Below, piece after piece: positions 23,759 through 36,895 of a stretch of DNA of 64,000 nt (position 1 is its first letter; each line of letters begins with the position of its first letter). The stretch comes from Cymbidium sinense. Its lineage: Eukaryota > Streptophyta > Magnoliopsida > Asparagales > Orchidaceae. The stretch lies in NCBI GenBank assembly GCA_021442155.1, contig CM038215.1, forward strand, positions 272,407,014 through 272,471,013, written 5' to 3'. Both the position numbers and the translations under genes were made by a program. The notes under the pieces are model-generated. The model had not been told where the DNA came from. It saw nothing but the letters and a program-made list of their open reading frames with translations, and did not search any database.

Positions 23759-26700
23759 CAATGCCCTATACCCTAAATCCTAAAAACCTAAAACCTAAAT
23801 CTAAATAAGACCTAAAAGAAAATAAATAAAAACACTAAACTAAATAAAATATAATAAAATAAAAAACCTAATCTAAAACCTAAACCTAAATAAAAACCTA
23901 AAATAAAATAAAATAAAAAATAAAAAAACTAAAATAAAATAAATAAAAACCTAAACCAAGCAAAAAATAAAATAAACTTAAAAATAAAAAACTTAAATAG
24001 AATAAAAACTAAATGTAAAATAAAAAGAAAATAAACCTAAAAAATATAAAATAAAAACTAAATAAAAAACTAAACCTAAAAAAAAAACCTAAACCTAAAA
24101 TAAACAAAATAAAATAAACCTAAACCAAAAATAAAAGAAACTAAACTTAACAAATAGAACCTAAACCAAAACCTAAAATAATTTAAACCTAAACCCTAAA
24201 ATAAATAAAATAAAATAAACTAAAAATGAACCTAAACTAAAAAATAATACCAAAAAATAAACCTAAAATAAAAACCTAAAACCTAAACCAAAAAAAATAA
24301 AATAAAAACCTAAACTTATACTTGAAAATAAAAAATAAAACCTAAACCTAAAAATAAAAATAAAAATAAAACTAAACTAAATAAATAAATATAAACCTAA
24401 ACCTAAACCTAAAAAAAAACTAAAATAAAAACATAAACTAAAATAAATAAACCTGAAATAAATAAAATAAACTAAATAAAAATAAATAAAAAATAAACTA
24501 AATAAACCTAAACCTATCGGTTTACTTAATTAAAAAAAACACTAAATCGAAACCCTAAATCCTAAACCCTAAACCCTAAACCCCAAAAATGATAAACCTT
24601 AAACCCTAAACTAGGTAAAATAAAATAAACTAATATTAAACCTAATCCTAAACTAAAAAATAAAACCTAAAAAGAAACATAAGAGAAAAACCTAAAGAAT
24701 TAACCTAAAAAGATAAGATAAAAGCCTAAACCTAAACCTAAAAATAAAAATTAAAATTGAAACTTGAAAAATAAAAAAAATAAAAATAAACCCTAACCCT
24801 AAATGATAAACCCTAAAACTAACCCTAAACCCTAAACCCTAAACCCTAAACCATGAACTTTAGACCTTAAAACCCTAAACCATAAACCCTAAACCCTAAA
24901 TCCTAAACACTAAACCCTTAAACCTACAACACTAAACCATAAACCCTAAACCCCAAACCCTAAACCCTAAACCCTAAACCCTAAAAACCTAAAAACCTAA
25001 ACCTAAACCTAAATAAAATAAAATAAATAAAATAAAATAAAAACCTAAACTAAAACCAATAACCTAAACCTAAACCTAAAAATAAAACAAAATAAAAAAT
25101 AAAAATAAAACTATACTAAAAAATAAAATAAACCAAAAAATAAAAAACCTAAGGAAAATAAAAAACTAAACGTAAAATAAAAGCAAAATATTTTGAAAAT
25201 AAAATAAAATAAAAACTAAAAACACCCAAAACTAAAAAATAAACCAAAGAATAAAACCTAAAGATAAATAAAAAAAATACATAAACCCTAAACTAAAAAA
25301 AACCTGAACCTAAAATAAACAAAATAAAAGATATATAAACCTATACTAAAATAAAATAAACTAAAATAAATAGAACCTAAACCTAAACCTAGAATAAACT
25401 AAACCTAAACCCTAAACTAAATAAAATCAATAAAATAAATATAAACCTAAACTAAAAAATAAAACCAAAAAATAAACCTAAAATAAAAACCTAAAACCTA
25501 AACCTAAAAAAATAAAAGAAAAACCTAAACCTAAACCTAAAAATAAAATATAAAACCTAAACCTAAAAATTAAAATAAAAATAAACTAAATTAAGAAAAA
25601 TATAAACTTAATCCTAAACCTAAAAAATAGACTAAAATAAGAAACCTAAACTAAAAATAAATAAATTAAACTATATAAAACTAAAGAATAATTCTAAATA
25701 AAAAATAAAAATAAAATAAACTAAAATAGATAAAAAAATAAGCTAAATAAACCTAAACTTATGGGTTTACTTAATTAAAAAAATACTATAAACCCTAAAC
25801 CCTAAACGCTAAACCATGCTAAACCCAACCCTAAATCCTAAACCCTAAACAATAAACCCCTAACCCTAACCCTAAACTAAAACTAAACCCTAAAACCCTA
25901 AACCCTAAAACCTAAAGTATAAACCCTAATCCTTAAAAACCTAAAAACTTACACCTAAACTAAGTAAGACCAAAAAATAACATAAATAAAAAAACCTTAA
26001 CCTAAATAAAATAAAATAAAAAATAAAATTAAAATGTAAACTAAAACCTAAACCTAAACATAAAAATTCAATAAAATAAATAAATAAAATAAACTAAAAT
26101 AAAATAAAAAAAATCAGAACTAAACTAAAAAATGAAATAAACCTAGGAATAAAAAACCCTAAATAAAATAAAAACTAAATGTAAAATAAAAAAATAAACC
26201 TAAAATAAAATAAAATAAAACTAAATAAAAACCTAAACCTAAAACTAGCCCTAAACCTACAACACTAAACCTATAACCCTAAACTCTAAACCCTAAAAAA
26301 TCCTAAACCCTAAAGTTAAACTTGAACCCTAAACCTAAAACCTAAACCCTAAATCCTAAATCCTAAATCTAAACCCTAAACCATAAACCATAAACCCTAA
26401 ACCATAGACCTATAACCCTATACTTAAAAAATAAAATACATTGGACGGTATCAATTATCAATTATATTGAAATCAATCAATACTTTTGAAATAAGTAAGT
26501 GCTTCAAACCCTAAACCCTAAACCCTAAAAACCCTAAACCATAAACCCTGAATACTAAATCATAAACCCTAAAATAAAATCTAAAACCCTAAACCCAAAA
26601 ATCCTAAACCCTAAACCCTAAACCCTAAAAGCCTAAAAACTTACACATAAATTAAGTAAAACCTAAAAATAAAATAAATATAAAAATTTAAACCTAAATA

Positions 26701-28480
26701 AAATAAAATATAAATGTAAACTAAAACCTAAACCTAAACCTAAAAATAAAATAAAATAAATTAATAAAAATAAACTAAAATATAATAAATAATAACCTAA
26801 ACTAAAGTACAAAAAATAAAATAAACCTAAGAATAAAACCCAAAATAAAATAAAATCTAAATGTAAAATAAAAAGAAAATAAACCTAAAATAAAACAAAA
26901 TAAAACTAAAATAAAATAAAATAAAAATTAAATAAAAACCTAAACCTAAAACTAACCTTAAACCTACAACACTAAACCTACAACCCTAAACTTAAAAAAA
27001 CCTTAAACCCTAAACCTAAAACCTAAACCCTAAACCCTAACCATCCTAAACCTATATGCTTTAAAAAAATGTACATTGACGATCATTATTAATTATATTA
27101 AAATCATTTGATACTTCCTACATTGCTTCAAATTATAAACCCTAAACCCTAAACCCTAAACCCAAACCCTAAATCCTAAATGTTAAACCTTAAACCCTAA
27201 ACACAAAAACTAACAATAAACCCTAAACCCTAACCTACAACCCTAAACCCTAAACCCTAAAAAACCCTAAACCCTAAACCCCAAACTCTAACCCTAACCC
27301 CTAAAAACCCTAAATTATAAAGCATAAACACTAAACCCTAAACCCTAACTCGAAACCCTAAACCTTAAAACCCCAAACCTTAAAACCCGAAACCCTAAAC
27401 CTTAAACCCTTAAATCTAAACTCGAAACCCTAAAAACATAAAAACTTAAACCTAAACTAGGTTAAACCTAAAAATAAAATTAATAAAAAACTTAAACCTA
27501 AATAAAATAAAATAAAATAAAAATGCAAATGAAAACCTAAACTTAAACCTAAAATAAAATAAAATAAACTAATAAAAATAAACTAAAATAAATAAATATT
27601 AACCTAAAGTAAACTAAAAAATAAAATAAACCTAAGAATAAAAAACCTAAATTAAATAAAAGTAAACATAAAATTAAAATAAAATAAACCTAAAATAAAA
27701 TAAAATAAAAACTATGCAAAAACCTAAATGTAAAACTAACCTTAAACCTACAAAACTAAACCTACAACCCTAAACCTAGAACCCTAAACCTTAAACCCTA
27801 AAAAATCCTAAACCATAAAAAATCTTAAAGCCTAAACCCTAAACCCTAAACCCTAAGCTAACCATAAACATAAACTCTAAACATAAGACCCTAAAAACCC
27901 TAAACCCTTAAGCCTAAATACTAAACACTGAACCCTAAACCCTAAACCGTAACTCAAACCCTAAACCCAAAACCCTAAAACCCTAAATCCTAAACACTAA
28001 ACTCGGAAACCTAAAAACCTTAAAACATAAACCTAAACTAAGTAAAACCTAAAAATAAAATTAATATAAAACCTAAACCTAAATAAAATAAAAACATAAA
28101 ACAAAATAAAAATGTTAACTAAAATATAAACCTAAACCAAAAAATAAAATAGTATAAAATAATAAAAAAAACTAAAATAAAATAAATAATAACCTAAACT
28201 AAAATAAAAAAATAAAACAAACCTAAGAATAAAAAACTTAAATATAATAAAACATAAAATAAAATAAAATAAACCTAAAATAAAATAAAATAAAAACTAA
28301 ATGAAAACTTAAACCTATAATTAACCCAAAAATTACAACACTAAACCTACAACCTTAAACCCTAAAAAACCCTAAACCCTAAACCCTAAACCTACAACCC
28401 TACCCTTTAAAAAAAAATACATTAGATCATTATCAATTATATTGAAATCATTCAATACTTCCTAAATGTAATTAGTCAAA
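23759..28480 (+). repeat. Higher-order repeat unit 3 (4.7 kb)
   Basis: Same landmark order: boxes at 24509 and 25751, AAAGATATA at about 25328, and 75-bp boxes at 26437 (A), 27070 (B, shortened) and 28418 (C, shortened). It ends with box C and does not continue to another CAATGCCC word. Confidence 0.85.
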
Positions 28481-31400
28481 ATATAAACCCTAAACCACAA
28501 ACCCTAAACCCTAAACCTTAAAAACCCCAAACCCTAAAGCCTAAACACTAAACCCTAAACCCTAAACCCTAACCTTAACTCAAAACTAAAATCCTAAACC
28601 CTAAAACCCTAAACCCTAAATCCTAAACCCTAAAAATCTCAAAAAATAAAAATTAAACTTAATAAAAAAATAATCCTAATCCTAAAAAATAAACTAAAAT
28701 AATCAAACTAAACAAAATAAAAATAATAAATTAACTTAAAAAAAATAAAAAATAAAATAAATTGAAATAAATAAAAAATAAACAAAGTAAACTAAATCAA
28801 CCTAAAACTGTAAACTCTAACATATAAACCATAAACCCGAAAACTAACCCTAAACCTATAACACTAAACTTATAACCCTAAACCCTAAACCCTAAACACT
28901 AAGCCCTAATCCCTAAATACTAAAAACCCTAAAACCTAAAAACCTAAAAATATAAACCTAAAAAATAAAATAAAAATAAAACTCAACTCAGAAATAAACC
29001 TAAACCTAAACCGAAACTTAAACATAAAAAATAAACTAAAATAAAAAGCCTAAACTAAAATAAATAAACATAAAATAAATAAACTAGATAAACAAAATAA
29101 AAAATAAACCTAAATAAAATAAAATAAAATAGACTAAAATAAAGAAAAAAACCTAAACCTACTAGTTTACTTAATTTTCAAAAAAAAACCCTTAGCCCTA
29201 AACTCTAAACCATAAACCATAAATGCTAAACACAAAACCCTAAACATTAAAGCTAACCCTAAATCCTAAACCTTAAACTTACAACCCTAAACCTAAAAAA
29301 CCCTGACCCTAAACCCTAAAAAACCCTCAACCCTAAACCCTAAATCCTAAAACCCTAAACCATAAACCCTAAACCCTGAAAATAAATATAAAAAATAAAA
29401 AAATAAATAAAAAACCCTAACCCTAAATGTTGTTAAAATTATAACCTGACCTAAACCTAAACCCAAAACCTAAACCCTAAACCTCTCTAAACCTAAAATC
29501 AAAACCATAAACCCTAAAATGCTCTAAACCATAAACCTAAACCCTAAACCCTAAACCTAAACTACAACCTTCCCTCCTAAATCACAAATTGACCATAAAC
29601 CCTAAAACACTAAAACCTAAAACTTAAACCTAAATAAAATAAAATATAAAATAAAACAAAACCAAAACTAAAACCAAAGCGAAACCTAAACCTAAACCTA
29701 AATATAAAAAAATATAAAATAAAACTAAACTAAGCTAAAATAAATAAATACCTAAACTAAACTAAAAGATAAAATAAACCTAGAAATAAATATCCTAAAT
29801 AAAATAAAACTAAAAAAAAATAAAAGAAAAAACCTAAAATAAAATGAAGTAATAACCTAAACCTAAATAATAAACCTAATAAATAAATAAAAAAAAATAA
29901 AACCTAAAAACTAAAAAAAAAATAAAACCTAAACCTAAAGTAAACAAAATAAAATAAACCTAAACCTAAACTAAAATAAACTAAACAAAAATAAATAAAA
30001 CCTAAACTTAAACCTAAAATAAACTTAACCTGAACCCTAAACAAAATAAAATAAAATAAACCAAAAATAAACCTAAATCTAAACTACCAAATAAAACCTA
30101 AAAATTAACCTAAAATAAAAACCTAAGAATAAAACCTAAAGATAAATAAAAAAAAATACATAAACCCTAAACTAAAAAAAACCTGAACCTAAAATAAACA
30201 AAATAAAAGATATCTAAACCTATACTAAAATAAAATAAACTAAAATAAATAGAACCTAAACTTAAACCTAGAATAAACTAAACCTAAACCCTAAACCAAA
30301 TAAAATAAATAAAATAAAAATAAACCTAAACTAAGAAATAAAACCAAAAAATAAACCTAAAATAAAAACCTAAAACCTAAACCTAAAAAAATAAAAGAAA
30401 AACCTAAACCTAAACCTAAAAATAAAAAATAAAACCTAAACCTAAAAATTAAAATTAAAATAAAACTAAATTAAGAAAAATATAAACTTAATCCTAAACC
30501 TAAAAAATAGACTAAAATAAGAAACCTAAACTTAAAATAAATAAATTAAACTATATAAAACTAAAGAATAATTCTAAATAAAAATTAAAAATAAAATAAA
30601 CTAAAATCGATAAAAAAATAAGCTAAATAAGCCTAAACTTATGGGTTTACTTAATTAAAAAAATACTATAAACCCTAAACCCTAAACGCTAAACCCTATA
30701 CCCTGAAAACCCTAAACCCTAAATCCTAAACCCTAAACAATAAACCCTTAACCCTAACCCTAAACCCTAAAAACTAAAACCCTAAACCCTAAAACCCTAA
30801 ACCCTAAAACCTAAAGTATAAACCCTAATCCTTAAAAACCTAAAAACTTACACCTAAACTATGACCAAAAAATAACATAAATAAGAAAACCTTAACCTAA
30901 ATAAAATAAAATAAAAAATAAAATTAAAATGTAAACTAAAACCTAAACCTAAACTTAAAATTCAATAAAATAAATAAATAAAATAAACTAAAATAAAATA
31001 AAAAATATCGTAAACTAAACTAAAAAAATGAAATAAACCTAGGAATAAAAAACCCTAAATAAAATAAAAACTAAATGTAAAATAAAAAAATAAACATAAA
31101 ATAAAATAAAATAAAAATTAAATAAAAAAACCTAAACTACCCACTAAACCTACAACACTAAACCTATAACCCTAAACTCTAAAAAAAAATCCTAAACCCT
31201 AAAGTTAAACTTGAACCCTAAACCTAAAACCTAAACCCTAAATCCTAAATCCTAAACTCTAAACCCTAATAACCATAAACCCTAAAACCATGACTATAAC
31301 CCTATACTTAAAAAATAAAATACATTGGACGGTATCAATTATCAATTATATTGAAATCATTCAATACTTTTGAAATAAGTAAGTGCTTCAAACCCTAAAC

Positions 31401-33360
31401 CCTAAACCCTAAAAACCCTAAACCATAAACCCTGAATACTAAATCATAAACCCTAAACCCTAAATACTAAAACCCTAAACCCAAAAATCCTAAACCCTAA
31501 ACCCTAAACCCTAAAAGCCTAAAAACTTACACATAAATTAAGTAAAACCTAAAAATAAAATAAATATAATTTATTTAAACCTAAATAAAATAAAATATAA
31601 ATGTAAACTAAAACCTAAACCTAAACCTAAAAATAAAATAAAATAAATTAATAAAAATAAACTAAAATATAATAAATAATAACCTAAACTAAAGTACAAA
31701 ATAAAATAAACCTAAGAATAAAATCCAAAATAAAATAAAATCTAAATGTAAAATAAAAGAAAATAAACCTAAAATAAAACAAAATAAAACTAAAATAAAA
31801 TAAAATAAAATTAAATAAAACCTAAACTAACTAACCTTAAACCTACAACACTAAACCTACAACCCTAAACTTAAAAAAACCTTAAACCCTAAACCTAAAA
31901 CCTAAACCCTAAACCCTAAACCCTAAACCATAAACCTACAACCCTATACTTTAGAAAAATGTACATTGGACGATATCAATTATTAATTATATTAAAATCA
32001 TTTGATACTTCCTACATAGGTAAGTGCTTCAAATTATAAACCCTAAACCCTAAACCCTAAACCCAAACCCTAAATCCTAAATGTTAAACCTAAACACAAA
32101 CTAACAATAAACCCTAAACCTAACCTGCACCCCTAAACCCTAAAAAACCCTAAACCCTAAAACCTAAACTCTAAACCCTAACCCTTAAAAACCCTAAATT
32201 ATAAAGCCTAAACACTAAACCCTAAACCCTAACTCAAACCCTAAACCTTAAAACCCCAAACCCTAAAACCCCAAACCCTAAACCTTAAACCCTTAAATCT
32301 AAACTCGAAACCCTAAAAACATAAAAACTTAAACCTAAACTAAGTTAAACCTAAAAATAAAATAAATAAAAAAACCTAAACCTAAATAAAATAATAAAAT
32401 AAAATAAAATAGAATTGTAAATGAAAACCTAAACTTAAACCTAAAATAAAATAAAATAAATTAATAAAAATAAACTAAAATAAATAAATATTAACCTAAA
32501 GTAAACTAAAAAATAAAATAAACCTAAGAATAAAAAGCCTAAATTAAATAAAAGTAAACATAAAATTAAAATAAATAAACCTAAAATAAAATAAAATAAA
32601 AACTATGCAAAAACCTAAATGTAAAACTAACCTTAAACCTACAAAACTAAACCTAGAACCCTAAACCTAGAACCCTAAACCTTAAACCCTAAAAAAAATC
32701 CTAAACCAAAAAAAATCTTAAAGCCTAAACCCTAAACCCTAAACCCTAAGCTAACCATAAACATAAACTCTAAACATAAGACCCTAAAACCCTAAACTTA
32801 AAATACTAACACTAAACCCTAAAGACTCAAAACCTTAAACCCAAACCTAAAACCCTAAATCCTAAACACTAAACTAAACCTAAAACCTTAAACATAAACC
32901 TAAACTAAGTAAAACCTAAAAATAAAATTAATATAAAACCAAAACCTAAATAAAATAAAAACATAAAATAAAATAAAAATGTTAACTAAAACATAAACCT
33001 AAACCAAAAAATAAAATAGTATAAAATAATAAAAAAAACTAAAATAAAATAAATAATAACCTAAACTAAAATAAAAAAATAAAACAAACCTAAGAATAAA
33101 AAACTTAAATAAAATAAAAGCTAAACATAAAATAAAAATAAAATAAACCTAAAATAAAATAAAATAAAAACTAAATGAAAACTTAAACCTAAAATTAACC
33201 CAAAAATTACAACTAAACCTACAACCTTAAACCCTAAAAAACCCTAAACCCTAAACCCTAAACCTACAACCCTACACTTTAAAAAAAATACATTCGATGG
33301 TATCGATTATCAATTATATTGAAATCATTCAATACTTCCTAAATAGGTAATTGCGTCAAA
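28481..33360 (+). repeat. Higher-order repeat unit 4, variant (4.88 kb)
   Basis: Its first 1.64 kb (28481-30120) differs from the first part of units 1-3 and carries the box ACTAGTTTACTTAATTTTC at about 29155. From about 30123 it rejoins the unit 1-3 sequence at the position equivalent to 25250 (AAAGATATC at 30207, second box at 30636, 75-bp boxes at 31321 A, 31961 B and 33288 C). Confidence 0.83.
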
Positions 33361-35030
33361 ATATAAACCCTAAACCTTAAACCCTAAACCCTAAACCCTA
33401 AACCTTAAAAACCTAAACCCTAAAGCCTAAACACTAAACCCTAAACCCTAAACCCTAACCCTAAACTCAAAACACTAAAATCCTAAACCCTAAAACCCTA
33501 AACCCTAAATCCTAAACCCTAAAATCTCAAAAAATAAAAATTAAACTTAATAAAAAAATAAACCTAATCCTAAAAAATAAACTAAAATAATTAAACTAAA
33601 CAAAATAAAAATAATAAATAAACTTAAAAAAAATAAAAAATAAAATAAATTGAAATAAATAAAAAATAAACAAAGTAAACTAAATCAACCTAAAACCGTA
33701 AACTCTAACGTATAAACCATAAACCCAAACTAACCTATAACACTAAACTTATAACCCTAAACCCTAAACCCTAAACACTAAGCCCTAATCCCTAAATACT
33801 AAAACCCTAAACCTAAAAAACCCAAAACATAAACCTAAAAATAAAATAAAATAAAACTCAACTCGATAAACGTAAACCTAAACCTAAACTTAAACATAAA
33901 AAGTAAACTAAAATAAAAAGCCTAAACTAAAATAAATTAACATAAAATAAATAAACTAGGCTAAACAAAAATAAAAAATAAACCTAAGTAAAAATAAAAA
34001 TAAAATAGACTAAAATAAAGAAAAAAACCTAAACCTACTAGTTTACTTAATTTTCAAAAAAAAACCCTTGGCCCTAAACCCTAAACTATAAATATAAATG
34101 CTGACACAAACCCTAAACATTAAAGCTGAACTAAATCCTCCAACTTACACAACCTAAACCTAAACACAAAAAACCCTCAACCCTAAACCCTAAATCCTAA
34201 AACCCTAAACCATAAACCCTAAACCCTGAAAATAAATATAAAAAATAAAAAAATAAATAAAAAACCCTAACCCTAAATGTTAAACCATAAAATTAACCCT
34301 AAACCCTAAGCCCTAAACCCAAAAACCCTAAACCCTAAACCCTAAACTCTAAACCCTAAAATCAAAACCATAAACCCTAAAATGCTAAACCCTAAACCAT
34401 AAACCCTGGGCCCTACTAAACCTACACCTTAAACCCTAAACCTAAATCACACAGGTGAGCCATAAACCCACTAAACACTAAACCTAAAACTTAAACCTAA
34501 ATAAAATAAAAATATAAAATAAAACAAAAACCAAAACTAAAACCAAAATGCAAACCTAAACCTAAACCTAAAAATATAATAAAATATAAAATAAAAACTA
34601 AACTAAGCTAAAATAAATAAATACCTAAACTAAACTAAAAGATAAAATAAACCTAGAAATAAATATCCTAAATAAAATAAAAACTAAACGAAAAATAAAA
34701 GAAAAAAAACCTAAAATAAAATGAAGTAATAACCTAAACCTAAATAATAAACCTAATAAATAAATAAAAAATAAAACCTAAACCTTAAACTAAAAAAAAT
34801 AAAACCTAAACCTAAAGTAAACAAAATAAAATAAACCTAAACCTAAACTAAAATAAACTAAACAAAAATAAATAAAACCTAAACTTAAACCTAAAATAAA
34901 CTTAACCTGAACCCTAAACAAAATAAAATAAAATAAATCAAAAATAAACCTAAATCTAAACTACCAAATAAAACCTAAAAATTAACCTAAAATAAAAACC
35001 TAAAACCAAAACCTAAAAAAATAAAATAAA
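33361..35030 (+). repeat. Higher-order repeat unit 5, partial variant head
   Basis: This repeats the variant head of unit 4 at a distance of about 4.87-4.89 kb (28640 with 33530, the box at 29155 with 34030, 30110 with 34985). It then diverges into other AT-rich telomere-like DNA. The 34.08-34.50 kb part is disordered and contains GGGCCC. Confidence 0.8.
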
Positions 35031-35866
35031 ATCCTAAACCTAAACCTAAAAATAAGAAATAAAACCTAAACCTAAAAAATAAAATAAAAATAAAACTAAA
35101 CTAAAAAAATAAACATAAACTTAAACCTAAACCTAAAAAGTAAACTATAATAAAAAACCTGACCTAAAATAAATAAACCTAAAATAAACTAAATAAAAAT
35201 AAAAAATAAACATAAATAGAAATAAAAGACAAAATAAAATAAAATAAATAAAAAATAAACTAAAAAATCTAAAGAAAAACCTAAACCTATCGATTTACCT
35301 AATTTTATAAGACCCAAAACCTTAAACCGTAAAATGTAAACCCTATATCCTAAACCTGAAACTGTAAGCCCTAAACCCTAAAATTAACCCTAAACCCTAA
35401 ATCCTAAACATATAACCTTAAACTTACAACCCTAAACCTATAACCCTAAACCCTACACCTTAAGCCCTAAACCCTAAACTAACCCTAAACCCTAAACCAT
35501 AAACTTTAAACCAACCCAACCATCCACTGACCCTAAACTCCATAAACCCTAAAACCCTAAACCCAGGAAACCTAAAGCAATAAACACTAAAGCATATAAC
35601 CTGGGCCCTAAACCCTAAATCCTAACTAACCTAAACCTAACTAACTCCTAAACCTCTCTAAAACCCTAAACTCTAAACTCTAACACGGACACTGACATAA
35701 ACCTAAACCTCCTAAATTCTAAACCTTATACCCCAACCTAAACCTAAACCTAAACCTAAACCACAAAACCATACCCTAAACCCCCCAAACTAAACCTAAA
35801 ACCTAAAACCTAAACCTAAACCCTAAACCCTAAACCTAAAATCATAAACTATAAAACCCTAAACCC
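35031..35866 (+). repeat. Telomere-like arrays, disordered
   Basis: AT-rich array to a degenerate box at about 35285 (TCGATTTACCTAATTTT), then CCCTAAA-type repeats. From about 35500 to 35780 the array is broken by odd words (CCATCCACTGACC, ACACGGACACTGACA) that look like degraded or miscalled repeat. Confidence 0.7.
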
Positions 35867-36110
35867 TGGCCCTGTTCTTAATTCATTTGCTCGAGTAATA
35901 AAATTAATTAATCAATTTATTACTATTCATGGGATTAATTAGACATTAATTAATTTAAAATAGTAATTAGAGTTTAATTAGTGAATTTTTCTAATTAAGT
36001 GAGCAATAAATCCAAGAAAATCATGGGAGGTAGAGGTCATCCCATTAAATTAACCCACAAAATTTAGGATTAACTGCTCACTTAATCTGAATCCTAAACT
36101 ACCCAAGACC
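35867..36110. other. AT-rich insert with inverted repeat, unidentified
   Basis: About 240 bases of non-telomeric sequence, rich in TTAATTAAT words, interrupt the array. Arms at 35996-36013 (TAAGTGAGCAATAAATCC) and 36067-36084 (GGATTAACTGCTCACTTA) pair with about three mismatches around a loop of about 53 bases. It could be a remnant of a short inverted-repeat element; no target duplication or family is recognised. Confidence 0.45.
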
Positions 36111-36372
36111 TAAAACCTAAACCCTAAACCTAAACCCTAAACCCTAAACCCTAAACCCTAAACCTTAAACCCTAAACCCTAAACCCTAAAACCCAAAACC
36201 CAAAACCCTTAAACCTAAACCAAAAATCCTAAACCTTAAACCCTAAACTCTAAACTAAAACTTGAACCCTAGACTTAAACCCTAAACCATAAACCCTAAA
36301 CCCTAAACTCTAAACCCTAAACCCTAAAACCTAAACCATAAACCCTAACCCTGACCCTAAACCCTAAACCCG
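36111..36372 (+). repeat. CCCTAAA array
   Basis: CCCTAAA heptamers leading directly into the truncated LINE end. This is the start of the roughly 3 kb tandem duplication whose second copy begins near 39105. Confidence 0.85.
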
Positions 36373-36895
36373 GTTACATATCATTGTAACCTTTCTTTAT
36401 GAAGTTTGGATGCTCATATGTATTATTTCCCTTTGAGATGATCCTAATTTAGCCTAAGCCTACTCTTTCTCATCTCTCTCCTTTTCCTCTCTTTACCTGT
36501 ATCCTTTTTAGCTATCACTTTTGCCTTTGTAGTGTTTTGCAAATTTCTTTTCTGAGTTAGAACTTTCAAATGGGAATGGTCATCAACCCATGTGTTGTTG
36601 TTGTCAATCTTGCATATCTTGCTTTCCCAAAGGAATCATGAACTGCTTCTGACTCATCATTTTACTATTTTTAGGATTTATTTTAGTCTTACTTTGTGTC
36701 TTTTTCTCTTATGCTATTTAGCTATTGTATTTGCTCTTTTATTTTCTTTACTTTTTATAATGTACTTAGATAGGGGTTTAGCTCTTTAGGTTTCTTGTTG
36801 CTCTCAGAGCAGTAGAATTTTAGAGCTTCAACCCTTTTAAGGACATTATATCTTTCCCATTTATGATAATAAAATTCTAACTTTCCCCAAAAAAT
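36373..36895 (+). mobile_element. 5'-truncated LINE, 3' end only (copy b)
   Basis: About 520 bases match the LINE 3' end. They begin at TTACATATCATTGTAACC, include TTTGGATGCTCATATGTA, TGAGATGATCC, TACTTAGATAGGGG and TTTAGCTCTTTAGG, and finish with GATAATAAAATTCTAAC and a short A6 run. CCCTAAA repeats flank both sides. The ORF at 36592 is a chance frame in T-rich UTR. Confidence 0.75.

Noticed and set aside
13825..33360. CRISPR-like array from regularly spaced boxes
   Set aside because: The boxes are 0.6-1.5 kb apart in plant telomere-like DNA; spacing and context do not fit.
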